DNA of 64,000 bases from Thalassotalea atypica (lineage in GTDB: Bacteria > Pseudomonadota > Gammaproteobacteria > Enterobacterales > Alteromonadaceae), in assembly GCF_030295975.1 (NCBI RefSeq), contig NZ_AP027364.1:1860001-1924000 (forward strand), read 5' to 3'. Shown one piece after another: positions 8,931-17,650 of this stretch. How positions within the stretch are numbered: position 1 is the stretch's first letter; every line of letters begins with the position of its first letter. Under the pieces are notes generated by a model that had not been told where the DNA came from, did not search any database, and was given only the letters and a program-made list of their open reading frames with translations. Position numbers and translations under genes: made by a program.

Positions 8931-9465
8931 AAAATTCCAAATAGAAATAACCTCTTGTTATTAAAGGTAATATTTCACTAATAAGTTAATGCTCTTTCAT
9001 TCACCCTTTGATACTGAATTTATTTAGCCGTTATTCATATCCAACATAGAAATTGATCTGTACTACTGAAAATTCTATAAGTGCATTTAATTGAAATTTG
9101 ATACATGAAGTCACTTTCATCAGCTGGCTTAGTAATAAGTTTTGTTCAATACTTTCTTCAAAAAGGTTACTAAAGATGTAGCGGATAAAGATTTTGTTTT
9201 CCAACGTTAAGATAAATAAAGGAACCGTTAAAATTTAATTAGTAATACTTTGATAGACATATGTGTAATTAGGTTAATCATGAAGTTCCCTATTACGCAA
9301 ACAACAAATAATGCAGCTGGCACATACTCAGTTAGTTATTTCTTTCCATAAACCACCTTTCTCAATAAGAGAACAATGATTTCTTTTTTGAGTTATTTAT
9401 CCAATTAAAACACTTAAATATAATGACCTCAAGCTTAATAAATAAACTAAACCTTGGAGACAAAA
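8931..9465. other. 535-base intergenic region, no gene seen
   Basis: AT-rich sequence between the divergent solute-binding-protein and SDR genes. It should hold both promoters. I see no long open frame with a ribosome site, no strong inverted repeat and no RNA gene. Confidence 0.55.
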
Positions 9466-10065
9466 ATGAAAATTTTACTTATTGGAGCAAGCGGTACAAT
9501 TGGTCAAGCAGTAGCTAAAGCATTATCGAATGAACATCAAGTGATCGCGGCCAACTACTCTGGTGGTGATGTAAATGTTGACCTTGGCAATAAAACTTCT
9601 ATTCAAGCAATGCTTGATAACGTGGGAAAAGTTGACGCCATAGTTTCAACAGCTGGGCTGGCAAACTTTGCTCCATTAGCTGAACTAAGCGATGCCGATT
9701 ATGAACTAGCATTAGCTAACAAGTTAATGGGACAAGTTAACTTACTGCGTTTAGGACAAAACTACTTAAATGATAATGGCTCTGTGACCTTCACTTCTGG
9801 CATTTTATCTCGTGAACCTATGCAAGGCAGTGCTGTTATTGCTATGGCAAATGGCGCTTTAGAAAGTTATGTAAAAGCCGCCGCTTTAGAGTTAGACAAT
9901 GTGCGTATCAATACTGTATCGCCAATTTTTGTTAAAGAAACAATGGCAATGATGGGCATGGATACGGAAGGTGGTTTATCAGCTGATGACACAGCAAAAG
10001 CCTACGTTGCTGCCGTTACAGGCTCGATGACGGGTGAAACGTTAGATGCTCCTGAATACGTTTAA
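9466..10065 (+). CDS. Short-chain dehydrogenase-like protein without the YxxxK catalytic pair
   Basis: A 199-aa Rossmann-fold protein. ATG 9466 is chosen because GGAG at 9456-9459 is six bases away; the TTG at 9454 overlaps that site. The cofactor-binding start ILLIGASGTIG is intact, VSTAG matches the NNAG position, and FTSGILS holds the catalytic serine position, but the usual Y-x3-K is replaced by an IAMAN segment. A known subgroup of small SDR proteins shows the same loss (recalled as PRK07578-like), so this may be normal for the subgroup rather than decay. Enzymatic activity is therefore doubtful. It is followed by a strong hairpin and an MFS gene. Confidence 0.8.
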   Translation: MKILLIGASGTIGQAVAKALSNEHQVIAANYSGGDVNVDLGNKTSIQAMLDNVGKVDAIVSTAGLANFAPLAELSDADYELALANKLMGQVNLLRLGQNYLNDNGSVTFTSGILSREPMQGSAVIAMANGALESYVKAAALELDNVRINTVSPIFVKETMAMMGMDTEGGLSADDTAKAYVAAVTGSMTGETLDAPEYV

Positions 10066-10075
10066 CATTTAATCG

Positions 10076-10124
10076 AATGCATATTTGTTTCCTAGCTACC
10101 GTCTAGGGGGCAAATATGTATTTT
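10076..10124 (+). terminator. Long stem-loop between the SDR and MFS genes, probable terminator/attenuator
   Basis: In RNA of the plus strand a stem of about 20 pairs can form: AATGCATATTTGTTTCCTAG pairs with CTAGGGGGCAAATATGTATT, using several G-U pairs, around a 7-base loop (10096-10102). A short T-run follows. It lies 11 bases after the SDR stop and 33 before the MFS start, so it would separate the expression of the two genes. Confidence 0.6.
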
Positions 10125-10154
10125 CTAGCTCTAATTTTAAATTCGAGGTACCTA

Positions 10155-11390
10155 ATGACATTTACACAAAAACACACACCAACTAACAAAGTCGAATTTG
10201 TTGCCATAATGGCCATGTTAATGTCATTAGTCGCGCTTTCTATTGACGCTATATTACCTGCACTTTCCCTAATAGGCGTGGATCTAGGACTTGAATCAGA
10301 TGCTTCGCATCAGACCCAGCTATTATTATCAACCATTTTTATTGGTATGGCCTTTGGCCTGATGATCTATGGACCGCTATCCGATGCCTACGGTAGAAAA
10401 AAGACAATTTACCTAGGGCTCTCCATTTTTCTTATTGGTAGCATTGTTTCATTGGTTGCTACAGATTTTAACACTATGCTTATTGGGCGGCTAATACAGG
10501 GCTTTGGCGCAGCTTCTTGTCGTGTTGTTTCAATGGCACTTATTAGAGATAAGTTTGAAGGTCAAGAGATGGCAAAAATTATGTCGTTAATATCGGCAAT
10601 TTTTATTGTTGTGCCAGCTTTAGCTCCTTCGATTGGCCAGCTCATTCTCTTTATTGCTAACTGGCAAGCAATTTTTGTATTTGTGATGGCTGTTTCATTG
10701 TTGGGGGTATTTTTATTGCATATCCGTATACCTGAAACTTTAAGGCTTGAATCGCGAATTCAATTTTCTCTAAAAACAATTTATAAAGGTATTGTTGAAA
10801 CCGTTACAACATCAACGACATTAGCCTATATGATGGCTTCAGCATTAGTTTTTGGGAGCTTTATTGGCTATTTAGCAACGTCACAGCCTTTACTTCAAGT
10901 AGAGTACAAGCTGGGCGATTCATTTGCTTTCGTTTTTGGCTTACTTTCACTAGCTGTTGGTTTATCTTCGCTATTAAACGCCAAACTTTTATCGAAATTT
11001 AGCATGGAACACCTCTGTATTTCATCGCTTACGGTACTAATCATCACTTCAGGTATTTTTTTTACTTACTCGCAATCAGTAGTAAACAACCCAAGCTTTT
11101 ACTCAGCACTGGCTTACCTTGCTATTGTATTTTTCTGCTTTGGCATTTTATTTGGGAATTTCAATGCACTAGCCATGAAGCCGCTAGGTCATATAGCAGG
11201 GACAGCATCATCAACTATATCGTCAATACAAACACTTATTTCCACCAGTATAGGTATTACTATCGGCAATATGTATGACGGCAGTATTGTTCCGTTAGCT
11301 ATCAGCTTTTTAATTGTGGCAACCTTATCCTTAATAATTTGTTTAAGCATAAAGTTTACTTCTGTAAGCAAACTCAAATTTAGTCATTAA
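10155..11390 (+). CDS. MFS drug-efflux transporter of the Bcr/CflA family
   Basis: A 411-aa inner-membrane protein with about 12 hydrophobic segments. The family signature between helices 2 and 3 is GPLSDAYGRKKTIYLGL, and LIGRLIQGFGAASCRV matches the motif in helix 4-5 of Bcr/CflA carriers, which export drugs or metabolites by proton antiport. ATG 10155 is chosen over 10116 because GAGG lies six bases before it. It starts a plus-strand run with the luciferase-domain and DoxX genes. Substrate not predictable. Confidence 0.85.
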   Translation: MTFTQKHTPTNKVEFVAIMAMLMSLVALSIDAILPALSLIGVDLGLESDASHQTQLLLSTIFIGMAFGLMIYGPLSDAYGRKKTIYLGLSIFLIGSIVSLVATDFNTMLIGRLIQGFGAASCRVVSMALIRDKFEGQEMAKIMSLISAIFIVVPALAPSIGQLILFIANWQAIFVFVMAVSLLGVFLLHIRIPETLRLESRIQFSLKTIYKGIVETVTTSTTLAYMMASALVFGSFIGYLATSQPLLQVEYKLGDSFAFVFGLLSLAVGLSSLLNAKLLSKFSMEHLCISSLTVLIITSGIFFTYSQSVVNNPSFYSALAYLAIVFFCFGILFGNFNALAMKPLGHIAGTASSTISSIQTLISTSIGITIGNMYDGSIVPLAISFLIVATLSLIICLSIKFTSVSKLKFSH

Positions 11391-11421
11391 AACTACATAA
11401 ACATTACCACGGAGATATCAC

Positions 11422-11901
11422 ATGACCTCAAACTGGATTCTACCTTCAAGAAAAGGCAACAAGCCTACAACAACCGATCTATTCCCACACAGTCAGCTTA
11501 ATCAACATGGTACTGTTGAGCTGGCTAACACTATGGCTGATTGGGCATTTACATTAACTGATGTGAAAGAAGAGCACAGTCGTATCTCGGTGCCTGGTGC
11601 ACGAGCAATGATATTAACTAATTGTGACAAATGTAATCACGAAGCCTTAATGATCGGCGAAGAGTTTGCCCATATCCACCCCGCGCCAGATCAAGGCAGT
11701 ATGCATTTAACATTGCCGGAAAAAGATGCATTAGAGGTAATAATAAAAGGCTGGGGTGAAGATCATTTACTTGTCCAATGGGGCCGACGTCCTACTGGAT
11801 TAGTCATGGTATTTTCACCAAGAGATGAGCAGGAACTTGAAGTAATAAAAAAAATTATTACTAGATCATACCAATATGCAACAAATACATTAACAGTTTA
11901 A
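11422..11901 (+). CDS. Small luciferase-domain (DUF5519-like) protein
   Basis: A 159-aa soluble protein. The core pattern (VPGARAMILTN, EEFAHIHPAPDQGSMHLTLP, then WGEDHLL...GLVMVFSPRDEQE) matches, from memory, the small domain called 'luciferase' in Pfam (DUF5519), named for sequence similarity and not known to make light in bacteria. The conserved histidines H-I-H-P and S-M-H-L could bind a ligand. A GGAG site precedes the ATG. It sits 31 bases after the MFS gene and 15 before DoxX, so co-transcription is likely. Function unknown. Confidence 0.6.
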   Translation: MTSNWILPSRKGNKPTTTDLFPHSQLNQHGTVELANTMADWAFTLTDVKEEHSRISVPGARAMILTNCDKCNHEALMIGEEFAHIHPAPDQGSMHLTLPEKDALEVIIKGWGEDHLLVQWGRRPTGLVMVFSPRDEQELEVIKKIITRSYQYATNTLTV

Positions 11902-11916
11902 ACAAGAGAATTCGCC

Positions 11917-12366
11917 ATGAATATTATCAACCGAATATTAGCAACAAATGACAACACCGGCTCCTTACTATTGCGTCTATTTATAGGTATTGTTTTCATT
12001 GCCCATGGAGCTCAAAAATTGTTTGGATGGTTTGGTGGCTATGGATTAGAAGCGACAAGTCAGTGGCTTGCAAGCATAGGCTTTGAACCAAGTTACCTCT
12101 TAGCCGTATTAGCGGGTTCAGCTGAGTTTTTTGGCGGGATAGCCTTGTTATTAGGTATAGCAACTCGTCCGGCAGCACTACTTACAGCCTTTACAATGCT
12201 TATTGCAATTTTCACACACTTAGAGAAAGGCTTCTTTGCAATGAATGGTGGCTACGAATATGCGTTAATATTGATGATTAGCTCATTGACACTGGTCATT
12301 CAAGGTGCTGGTCGATTTTCAATCGATAGCTATCTAGCTCGCAAACTACCATGTTATAGACATTAA
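11917..12366 (+). CDS. DoxX family membrane protein
   Basis: A 149-aa inner-membrane protein with four hydrophobic segments. LLRLFIGIVFIAHGAQKLFGWFGG is split over the first helix, and AGSAEFFGGIALLLGIATRP is the family's second conserved block; the spacing is that of DoxX/YphA proteins. Family members are linked to quinone-related redox or stress functions, often beside oxidoreductases. Here it closes the SDR/MFS/luciferase-domain run and precedes the molybdoenzyme genes by 233 bases. Confidence 0.85.
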   Translation: MNIINRILATNDNTGSLLLRLFIGIVFIAHGAQKLFGWFGGYGLEATSQWLASIGFEPSYLLAVLAGSAEFFGGIALLLGIATRPAALLTAFTMLIAIFTHLEKGFFAMNGGYEYALILMISSLTLVIQGAGRFSIDSYLARKLPCYRH

Positions 12367-12560
12367 ATAACTATAATTAATCAATAGTGTATGCCTTTTG
12401 CACTTAGACATACATTATTTATTCTAAACTAGAACACTACTTTTCTAAAAAAGTGAAAAGACTTTACACAACAATCGTATTTATCAACGCCGCTATGAAG
12501 CCTATTATTTATGTAATTAAAGAACAACAAAGTAATATCCGTTAATTAACTATGGTTAGA

Positions 12561-12579
12561 TTTAACAGATATTGTTAAA
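12561..12579. promoter_or_regulatory. Inverted repeat just upstream of the molybdoenzyme operon
   Basis: TTTAACA and TGTTAAA (7-bp arms, 5-base spacer) lie 21 bases before the small-subunit start, flanked by ATGG (12552-12555) and CCAT (12580-12583 region) as a partial outer pair. Such a site overlapping the leader could be an operator; no regulator is identified. Confidence 0.4.
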
Positions 12580-12599
12580 CCATCGTAAAGGAAAGAATA

Positions 12600-13061
12600 A
12601 TGATAAAATTTAAAGTTAATGATACGGATGTATCATTTAATGAAGATCCCACCACTCCTTTACTTTGGGTGATACGTGAAAAAATTGGTTTAACTGGCAC
12701 AAAATTTGGCTGCGGAGCGGGCTTGTGTGGTGCTTGTTCTTTACATTTAAACGGCAGTGTAGTTCGTTCATGTGTATTACCTGTTGCAGCCGTTAATGAG
12801 CAAGAGATAACTACCATTGAGGGGTTATCTAAAGACGCATCTCACCCAGTACAAAAAGCATGGCAAGAAGTTGATGTTCCTCAATGCGGCTATTGCCAGT
12901 CAGGCATGATAATGGCTGCTACCTCGCTATTAAATGATAAACCTCATGCTACTGATGAGGAAATAAGCAATGCAATAACTAACCTATGCCGCTGTGGTAC
13001 ATATCAGCGAATTCGTGAAGCAATACATTTAGCTAAAAGCATAGGAGCGGAAAATGAGTAA
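12600..13061 (+). CDS. iorA: [2Fe-2S] subunit of a molybdenum hydroxylase (isoquinoline 1-oxidoreductase alpha-type)
   Basis: A 153-aa two-cluster iron-sulfur protein. The plant-ferredoxin cluster ligands are C38, C43, C46 and C58; the second cluster ligands are C96, C99, C130 and C132 (CGYCQSG and CRCGTY). This is the small subunit of two-subunit xanthine-dehydrogenase-family enzymes, which pass electrons from the molybdenum site to an acceptor. An AAGGAAAG site precedes the ATG. It overlaps the large-subunit gene by 8 bases. The iorA name reflects family similarity; the substrate may be an aldehyde or N-heterocycle. Confidence 0.88.
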   Translation: MIKFKVNDTDVSFNEDPTTPLLWVIREKIGLTGTKFGCGAGLCGACSLHLNGSVVRSCVLPVAAVNEQEITTIEGLSKDASHPVQKAWQEVDVPQCGYCQSGMIMAATSLLNDKPHATDEEISNAITNLCRCGTYQRIREAIHLAKSIGAENE

Positions 13062-15255
13062 TTCCATTAAAAACATTCAATTAAGCCGTCGTAAATTCCT
13101 TAGCCACAGTGCTAAATCAGCTATTGGGCTTGCAGTAGCCATAAACATTCCGCTAGCAGGAAATGCCTTAGCTGCTGATGAAAAAAACATCGCAAAACTT
13201 ACGCCTTGGCTATTAATTTCTCCAGATAATACCGCAACAATTTATCTCAGCCAATCAGAAATGGGACAAGGTGTTTATACAGGCTTACCGCAAATACTTG
13301 CTGATGAACTCGATCTCGATTGGCAACAAATAAGTGTTGAAACAGCTTACGGCGAAGAAAAATACAAAACAGATCTTAATGGCTACGTCGCTCAATTTGT
13401 AGGAGGTAGCTTAAGTACATCAACATTTTATCTGCCGTTACGTAAATCAGGTGCAGCAGCTAAGCATGTATTATTGCAAGCTGCTGCTAATCATTGGTCT
13501 GTTGATGAATCACAATGTTATGCTGAATCTGGCTACATAAAACTGAAAAATTCAAATAAAACGTTAACCTATGGGGAGTTAGCTACGGCTGCATCCAAGC
13601 TACCTTTACCAAAGGAACCTAAACTAAAAACCAGTGCTGAATTCAAGTTTATTGGAAAACCAATGCATCGGCTTGATACCAAGGCAAAAACTAACGGTAC
13701 CGCTGAATTTGGCATTGATGTCGTTGTTCCAAACATGCTCTACGCCACAGCTAAGGCTTCACCAACCTTAAACGGTAAAATAATTAGCTACAATGAAGCC
13801 GAAGTTATTAAAATGCGTGGTGTAAAAGCGTTAGTACATGTGCCACTAAATCATACTTTTAGTGTACCTGATACGATAATTGTTGTTGCTGACGGTTACT
13901 GGAATGCCAAGAAAGCGGCTGATGCTTTAAAACTGGAAGTAGATAAAGGTTATAACAAAGGCGTATCAACTAGCAGCTTAAAAAAACAATATGCACAAGC
14001 CTTAACACAACCAGGTGTACCTGCTCGAGCAGACGGAAATGCTACTAAGGCGCTTTCTACAGCAAGGACTCAAATAGAAGCAGAATATGAAGTACCTTAT
14101 TTAGCTCACGCAACTATGGAGCCTATGACCGCAACAGTTAGTGTTAAAAATGGCAAGGCAATCATTTGGGCTCCTATTCAAAACCAGTCATATACTCATT
14201 GGGCAATGTCTGAAACATTAAAGCTTCCTTACCCAGCAATTGAAATTAATACAACATTTCTTGGCGGTGGTTTTGGTCGACGTGCAACTCCTGAATTTGT
14301 TGTGCAAGCAGCCCTTGCATCAAAAGCAGTTGGTAAACCCGTAAAATTAATATGGTCTCGCGAAGAAGATATGAGGCAGGATAATTATCGTCAAGCCTAT
14401 AGTGCTAAATTAACAGCCGGTATAGATAATCACGGAAACCCTTCTGGATTAAAAATAAAAATAGCGGCTCAATCACTATTTTCGCAAATAATGCCTGATG
14501 CTATTGTCAATGGTGTTGACGAAAGTTCCGTTGAAGGCATCGCTGACATGCCATATGAATTCAATGATTTATCTGTTGATATCGTCGACGTTAACGCTTA
14601 TATCCCACTAGGTTGGATGCGCTCTATTGGCCGAGGTCCTAACGCATTCTTTCTAGAAAGTTTTCTTGATGAAATGGCTCATGCAGCCAATAAAGATCCT
14701 TATCTTTTTAGACGTAATTTAATGAAAAACAATAAGCGAGGATTAGCTGTTTTAGATGCAGTCGCAAAAGCTGCTGATTGGGGAAAGCCATTACCTAAAG
14801 GTCGATACCAAGGTATTGCATATCACCCCTACACTGGTAGAACCCTAGAGTGGACAACCCATGCTGCTGAAGTTGTTGAAGTTTCAGTAAGCGACTCAGG
14901 ACAGTTGCATATTCATAAGGTTTATTGTGCAATGGACTGCGGAACAGTAGTCAACCCTGCACAAGTAGAAGCTATGGCTCAAAGTGCGATTGTCTTCGGT
15001 TTAACCGCTGCACTAAAAGGAAATATCACCTTTGAAGACGGTCAGGTACAACAAAGTAACTTCCATGATTACCAATTATTAAACCTAAGTGAAATGCCTA
15101 AAGTGGAAACTATCCTAGTGCCAAGTGATACACCACCAGCAGGTACCGGAGAATCTGCTATGCCACCTTTAGCACCAGCGTTAACTAATGCTATTTTTGC
15201 CGCAAGAGGAAAAAGGATCCGTTCTCTTCCTGTTAAATCACAGTCATTGGCGTAG
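13054..15255 (+). CDS. iorB: Molybdopterin-binding subunit of a xanthine-dehydrogenase-family enzyme (isoquinoline 1-oxidoreductase beta-type)
   Basis: A 733-aa catalytic subunit. The N-terminus holds a Tat signal (SRRKFL at residues 11-16, then a hydrophobic stretch to NALAAD), so the complex is probably exported folded to the periplasm with its small partner. Family blocks include SQSEMGQGVYTGLPQILADE, FLGGGFGRR, MRSIGRGPNAFFLESF and the late GTGESAMPP, which carries the active-site glutamate region. It needs the molybdenum cofactor; the convergent XdhC gene fits that need. No c-type cytochrome gene is adjacent, so the electron acceptor is unknown. Confidence 0.88.
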   Translation: MSNSIKNIQLSRRKFLSHSAKSAIGLAVAINIPLAGNALAADEKNIAKLTPWLLISPDNTATIYLSQSEMGQGVYTGLPQILADELDLDWQQISVETAYGEEKYKTDLNGYVAQFVGGSLSTSTFYLPLRKSGAAAKHVLLQAAANHWSVDESQCYAESGYIKLKNSNKTLTYGELATAASKLPLPKEPKLKTSAEFKFIGKPMHRLDTKAKTNGTAEFGIDVVVPNMLYATAKASPTLNGKIISYNEAEVIKMRGVKALVHVPLNHTFSVPDTIIVVADGYWNAKKAADALKLEVDKGYNKGVSTSSLKKQYAQALTQPGVPARADGNATKALSTARTQIEAEYEVPYLAHATMEPMTATVSVKNGKAIIWAPIQNQSYTHWAMSETLKLPYPAIEINTTFLGGGFGRRATPEFVVQAALASKAVGKPVKLIWSREEDMRQDNYRQAYSAKLTAGIDNHGNPSGLKIKIAAQSLFSQIMPDAIVNGVDESSVEGIADMPYEFNDLSVDIVDVNAYIPLGWMRSIGRGPNAFFLESFLDEMAHAANKDPYLFRRNLMKNNKRGLAVLDAVAKAADWGKPLPKGRYQGIAYHPYTGRTLEWTTHAAEVVEVSVSDSGQLHIHKVYCAMDCGTVVNPAQVEAMAQSAIVFGLTAALKGNITFEDGQVQQSNFHDYQLLNLSEMPKVETILVPSDTPPAGTGESAMPPLAPALTNAIFAARGKRIRSLPVKSQSLA

Positions 15256-15286
15256 ACAATGGTCAATTTAAATCATTAGATCCACA

Positions 15287-16318
15287 TTAAAGTATTTGAC
15301 TTAATGATTTAGCATTGCCATTAAAAATGGCAGCGTGGCATTCTGCTAGTATAGATAGAGCGATACTTTCTGGTAATTCAGCACCAATGTCTAAACCTGC
15401 AGGGCCAGCTAGTTTAAATGCTAAATCTGCTTTTGAAATATTTGCCTCTCTTAACACTATATCCTGTCTATGAGAGGGGCCTAATAATGCACAATATTCT
15501 AACGCTATTCCTGATAAGACTCTTAATGCTTTTGCATCCATTTCTACGTTATGAGACATAACTATTGCAGCATCAACATACTTTAGCCAAGGTTCATTTT
15601 GTAATTCATTTATTTTGCACTTCACTATTTTTTGTGAAGATGGAAAGTGCTCAAGCCTTGCATTTGTTGGTCTGGGGTCCGCTACTATTACCTGCCAACC
15701 CAATTGAGAAGCAATTGTTACTAGAGGCCTAGCATCAATACCTCCTCCTATTACCAATAGTAAAGGTGGCGGAGCAAAACTTGAAATTAACCAGCTTTCA
15801 CCTCCTACAATTTCAATACTCGCAGCGTTCTTATTTATTATAGATAATAAAGGTGCAGGAGCATAACCCGTTTCAACTTCACATATAGATCCAGTTGGGA
15901 TTTTTTGCCTATAAATAACGGGTATGTTCACTTTTAGAGAACGGTAAATACTCTCAAGGTTAAGGTAGTTGTTATTTATATTTACCGGTTGTAAAAGAAT
16001 ATTTACGATTCCGCCACAACCTAAACCTGAATTAAATCCGTTATCAAACTCACTTGATGTGTCGTAACAAATTTTAAGTGCTTTATTTTCAATTAACGCC
16101 TGATTTGCTTTTCTATGCAAATCAGATTCTAAACACCCTCCACTCAATAAACCTAGCTTCCCACCAAAATCATTAAACAACATGTGAGATCCAGCTTTAC
16201 GATATGAGGAGCCTTCCGTTGAATATATTGTACCTAACACCCATTGAAAGTTGTCTTTATCAGGAAACCATTTATCTAATAAATGAACTATATGATTGTT
16301 CACACTATTCACTTCCAT
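15287..16318 (-). CDS. XdhC/CoxI family molybdoenzyme maturation factor
   Basis: A 343-aa protein of the XdhC family, which binds molybdenum cofactor and helps load or sulfurate it in xanthine-dehydrogenase-type enzymes. The N-terminal domain has LLSGGCLESDL and GLGCGGIVNILLQP with conserved cysteines; the C-terminal part is a Rossmann domain starting LLLVIGGGIDARPLVTIA. It is convergent with the large-subunit gene, its likely client, with 31 bases between stops, and divergent from the lysR gene across a region with a 36-bp palindrome. Confidence 0.88.
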   Translation of the reverse strand: MEVNSVNNHIVHLLDKWFPDKDNFQWVLGTIYSTEGSSYRKAGSHMLFNDFGGKLGLLSGGCLESDLHRKANQALIENKALKICYDTSSEFDNGFNSGLGCGGIVNILLQPVNINNNYLNLESIYRSLKVNIPVIYRQKIPTGSICEVETGYAPAPLLSIINKNAASIEIVGGESWLISSFAPPPLLLVIGGGIDARPLVTIASQLGWQVIVADPRPTNARLEHFPSSQKIVKCKINELQNEPWLKYVDAAIVMSHNVEMDAKALRVLSGIALEYCALLGPSHRQDIVLREANISKADLAFKLAGPAGLDIGAELPESIALSILAECHAAIFNGNAKSLSQIL

Positions 16319-16339
16319 CTTGTTATATTTATTAAGTAG

Positions 16340-16375
16340 TTAATAGTTAGCTAATTATTATTGGCTAACTATTAA
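16340..16375. promoter_or_regulatory. Perfect 12-bp inverted repeat between divergent xdhC-type and lysR genes
   Basis: TTAATAGTTAGC (16340-16351) and GCTAACTATTAA (16364-16375) are exact reverse complements around a 12-base spacer. The site is 22 bases from the xdhC-type start and 67 bases from the lysR start. A LysR operator serving both promoters is a natural reading; that is inference. It shares TTGGCTAAC with a second palindrome at 17651-17678. Confidence 0.5.
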
Positions 16376-16441
16376 TTCATGTATACTAACTTTTAATATA
16401 TAACTGTTATATATCAATAATTTGAAAAGACTATTCGAAAT

Positions 16442-17335
16442 ATGAGAAAAATAGACTTACTAAAAGCAATGAAAACTTTTACTGTTGTTGTTGAGTGCGG
16501 AAGCTTTAGTAAAGCATCGAAAGAGCTGAGTATAGTAACTTCTGCAATTAGTAAACAGATTAGCGATATTGAACAGCATTTCTCGGCACAATTATTAAAC
16601 AGAACAACCCGAGCAATGCATATAACTGCAGAAGGTGAATTTTACTTAAAACGCTTTAATGAAATATTAGCAAAAGTGGAAGAACTAGAGAATATTTCAA
16701 AAAGTCGTAACAACAAAATTTCAGGAAAAATTCGAATATCAGCGCCAGTAGATTCAGAGTCTTTAGGTATTTTTAAACGCGCCAGTGAATTTGTTAAATT
16801 AAACCCACAAATAAATATTTCATGGGTATTTGTAAATAGATTTGTGAATATGGTCGAAGAGGGTGTCGATATAAGTGTTAGAATTGGTACTCTTTCAGAC
16901 TCTAATCTAATTGCCAAAAGTTACGGCTCCACACACATACATTATGTTGCTTCCCCTCAGTATATAGATAGCCATGGTGTACCCAAACACCCAAAAGATT
17001 TGTCACAACATAGGTGCATATTAGATACGTCAAACCAAGAGCCATATCGTTGGCGTTATAATGAAAATGGCATCAAAAAACATATCCAATTAAAACCATT
17101 TATGGAGGTCAATGATGGTGTATCTGCGGCTAAACTTGCAGCAGAAGGACATGGGATAGCATTTTTACCTACCTTTTTAATGCATGATCAATTAAATTCA
17201 GGAATGGTTATTCCAATTCTTAGAGATTTTGAATTTGAGCCATCCCCTGTTTCAATTGTTTATCCGTATCACCTCCAGCATAACTCAGTTATTAAGTCGC
17301 TTATTGATTACATATTTAAAAAAGATGAGAGATGA
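16442..17335 (+). CDS. LysR-family transcriptional regulator beside the molybdoenzyme cluster
   Basis: A 297-aa LysR protein: helix-turn-helix SFSKASKELSIVTSAISKQI at residues 21-40, then RTTRAMHITAEG and an effector domain with FVNRFVNMVEEGVDISVRIG. It is divergent from the XdhC-type gene and so is the likely regulator of the xdhC/ior cluster. The paralogue at 7167-8060 has the same length and lies in the opposite orientation on the far side of the 8-kb block. Confidence 0.9.
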   Translation: MRKIDLLKAMKTFTVVVECGSFSKASKELSIVTSAISKQISDIEQHFSAQLLNRTTRAMHITAEGEFYLKRFNEILAKVEELENISKSRNNKISGKIRISAPVDSESLGIFKRASEFVKLNPQINISWVFVNRFVNMVEEGVDISVRIGTLSDSNLIAKSYGSTHIHYVASPQYIDSHGVPKHPKDLSQHRCILDTSNQEPYRWRYNENGIKKHIQLKPFMEVNDGVSAAKLAAEGHGIAFLPTFLMHDQLNSGMVIPILRDFEFEPSPVSIVYPYHLQHNSVIKSLIDYIFKKDER

Positions 17336-17485
17336 GCATTAATTTAGTCGTTTCGAAAAATAAACAGATATATTTATTCAAGTGTCTATTTTAAGTCTTG
17401 AGGCATGCTAAATAGCCAATTATCGTGGAACTCTTGACTCTAATCAGACAATTTGCTTACGAGGGGACAAATAAACATAAAATCT

Positions 17486-17512
17486 ATCTCGGTTTGTGCC
17501 CCAAAGCGAGAT
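17486..17512. repeat. Hairpin with 10 paired bases
   Basis: ATCTCG-g-TTTG and CAAA-g-CGAGAT pair around a 5-base loop (TGCCC) with one G/G mismatch. No T-run follows on either strand, so a simple terminator is unlikely. The left arm and loop resemble 4381-4405. Confidence 0.5.
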
Positions 17513-17529
17513 ATATATTATTAATTAAA

Positions 17530-17611
17530 AATGAGGTTTTGAAGGTCCGCTGATCGCTAATAGCAGACCTTGAATACTTCAAAATTTGGTTACGGCCAAG
17601 AAAACCTCATT
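17530..17611. repeat. 82-base nested-stem element
   Basis: The outer arms AATGAGGTTTT (17530-17540) and AAAACCTCATT (17601-17611) are exact complements. Inside are AAGGTC/GACCTT (17542-17547 with 17566-17571) and TTGG/CCAA (17586-17599), giving a three-way junction. A competing stem TTTTGAAG/CTTCAAAA (17537-17544 with 17577-17584) would exclude part of the outer stem. It lies between convergent genes. It could be a bidirectional terminator, a palindromic repeat element or a small RNA. Confidence 0.5.
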
Positions 17612-17650
17612 CTACAATTCTGATAGTTTCTGACTATCTATATAAGGAGA

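Noticed and set aside
17530-17611. tRNA gene suggested by a cloverleaf-like drawing
   Set aside because: There is no GGTTCRANNCC T-loop, no proper anticodon arm and the length and stem order do not fit; kept only as a structured element.
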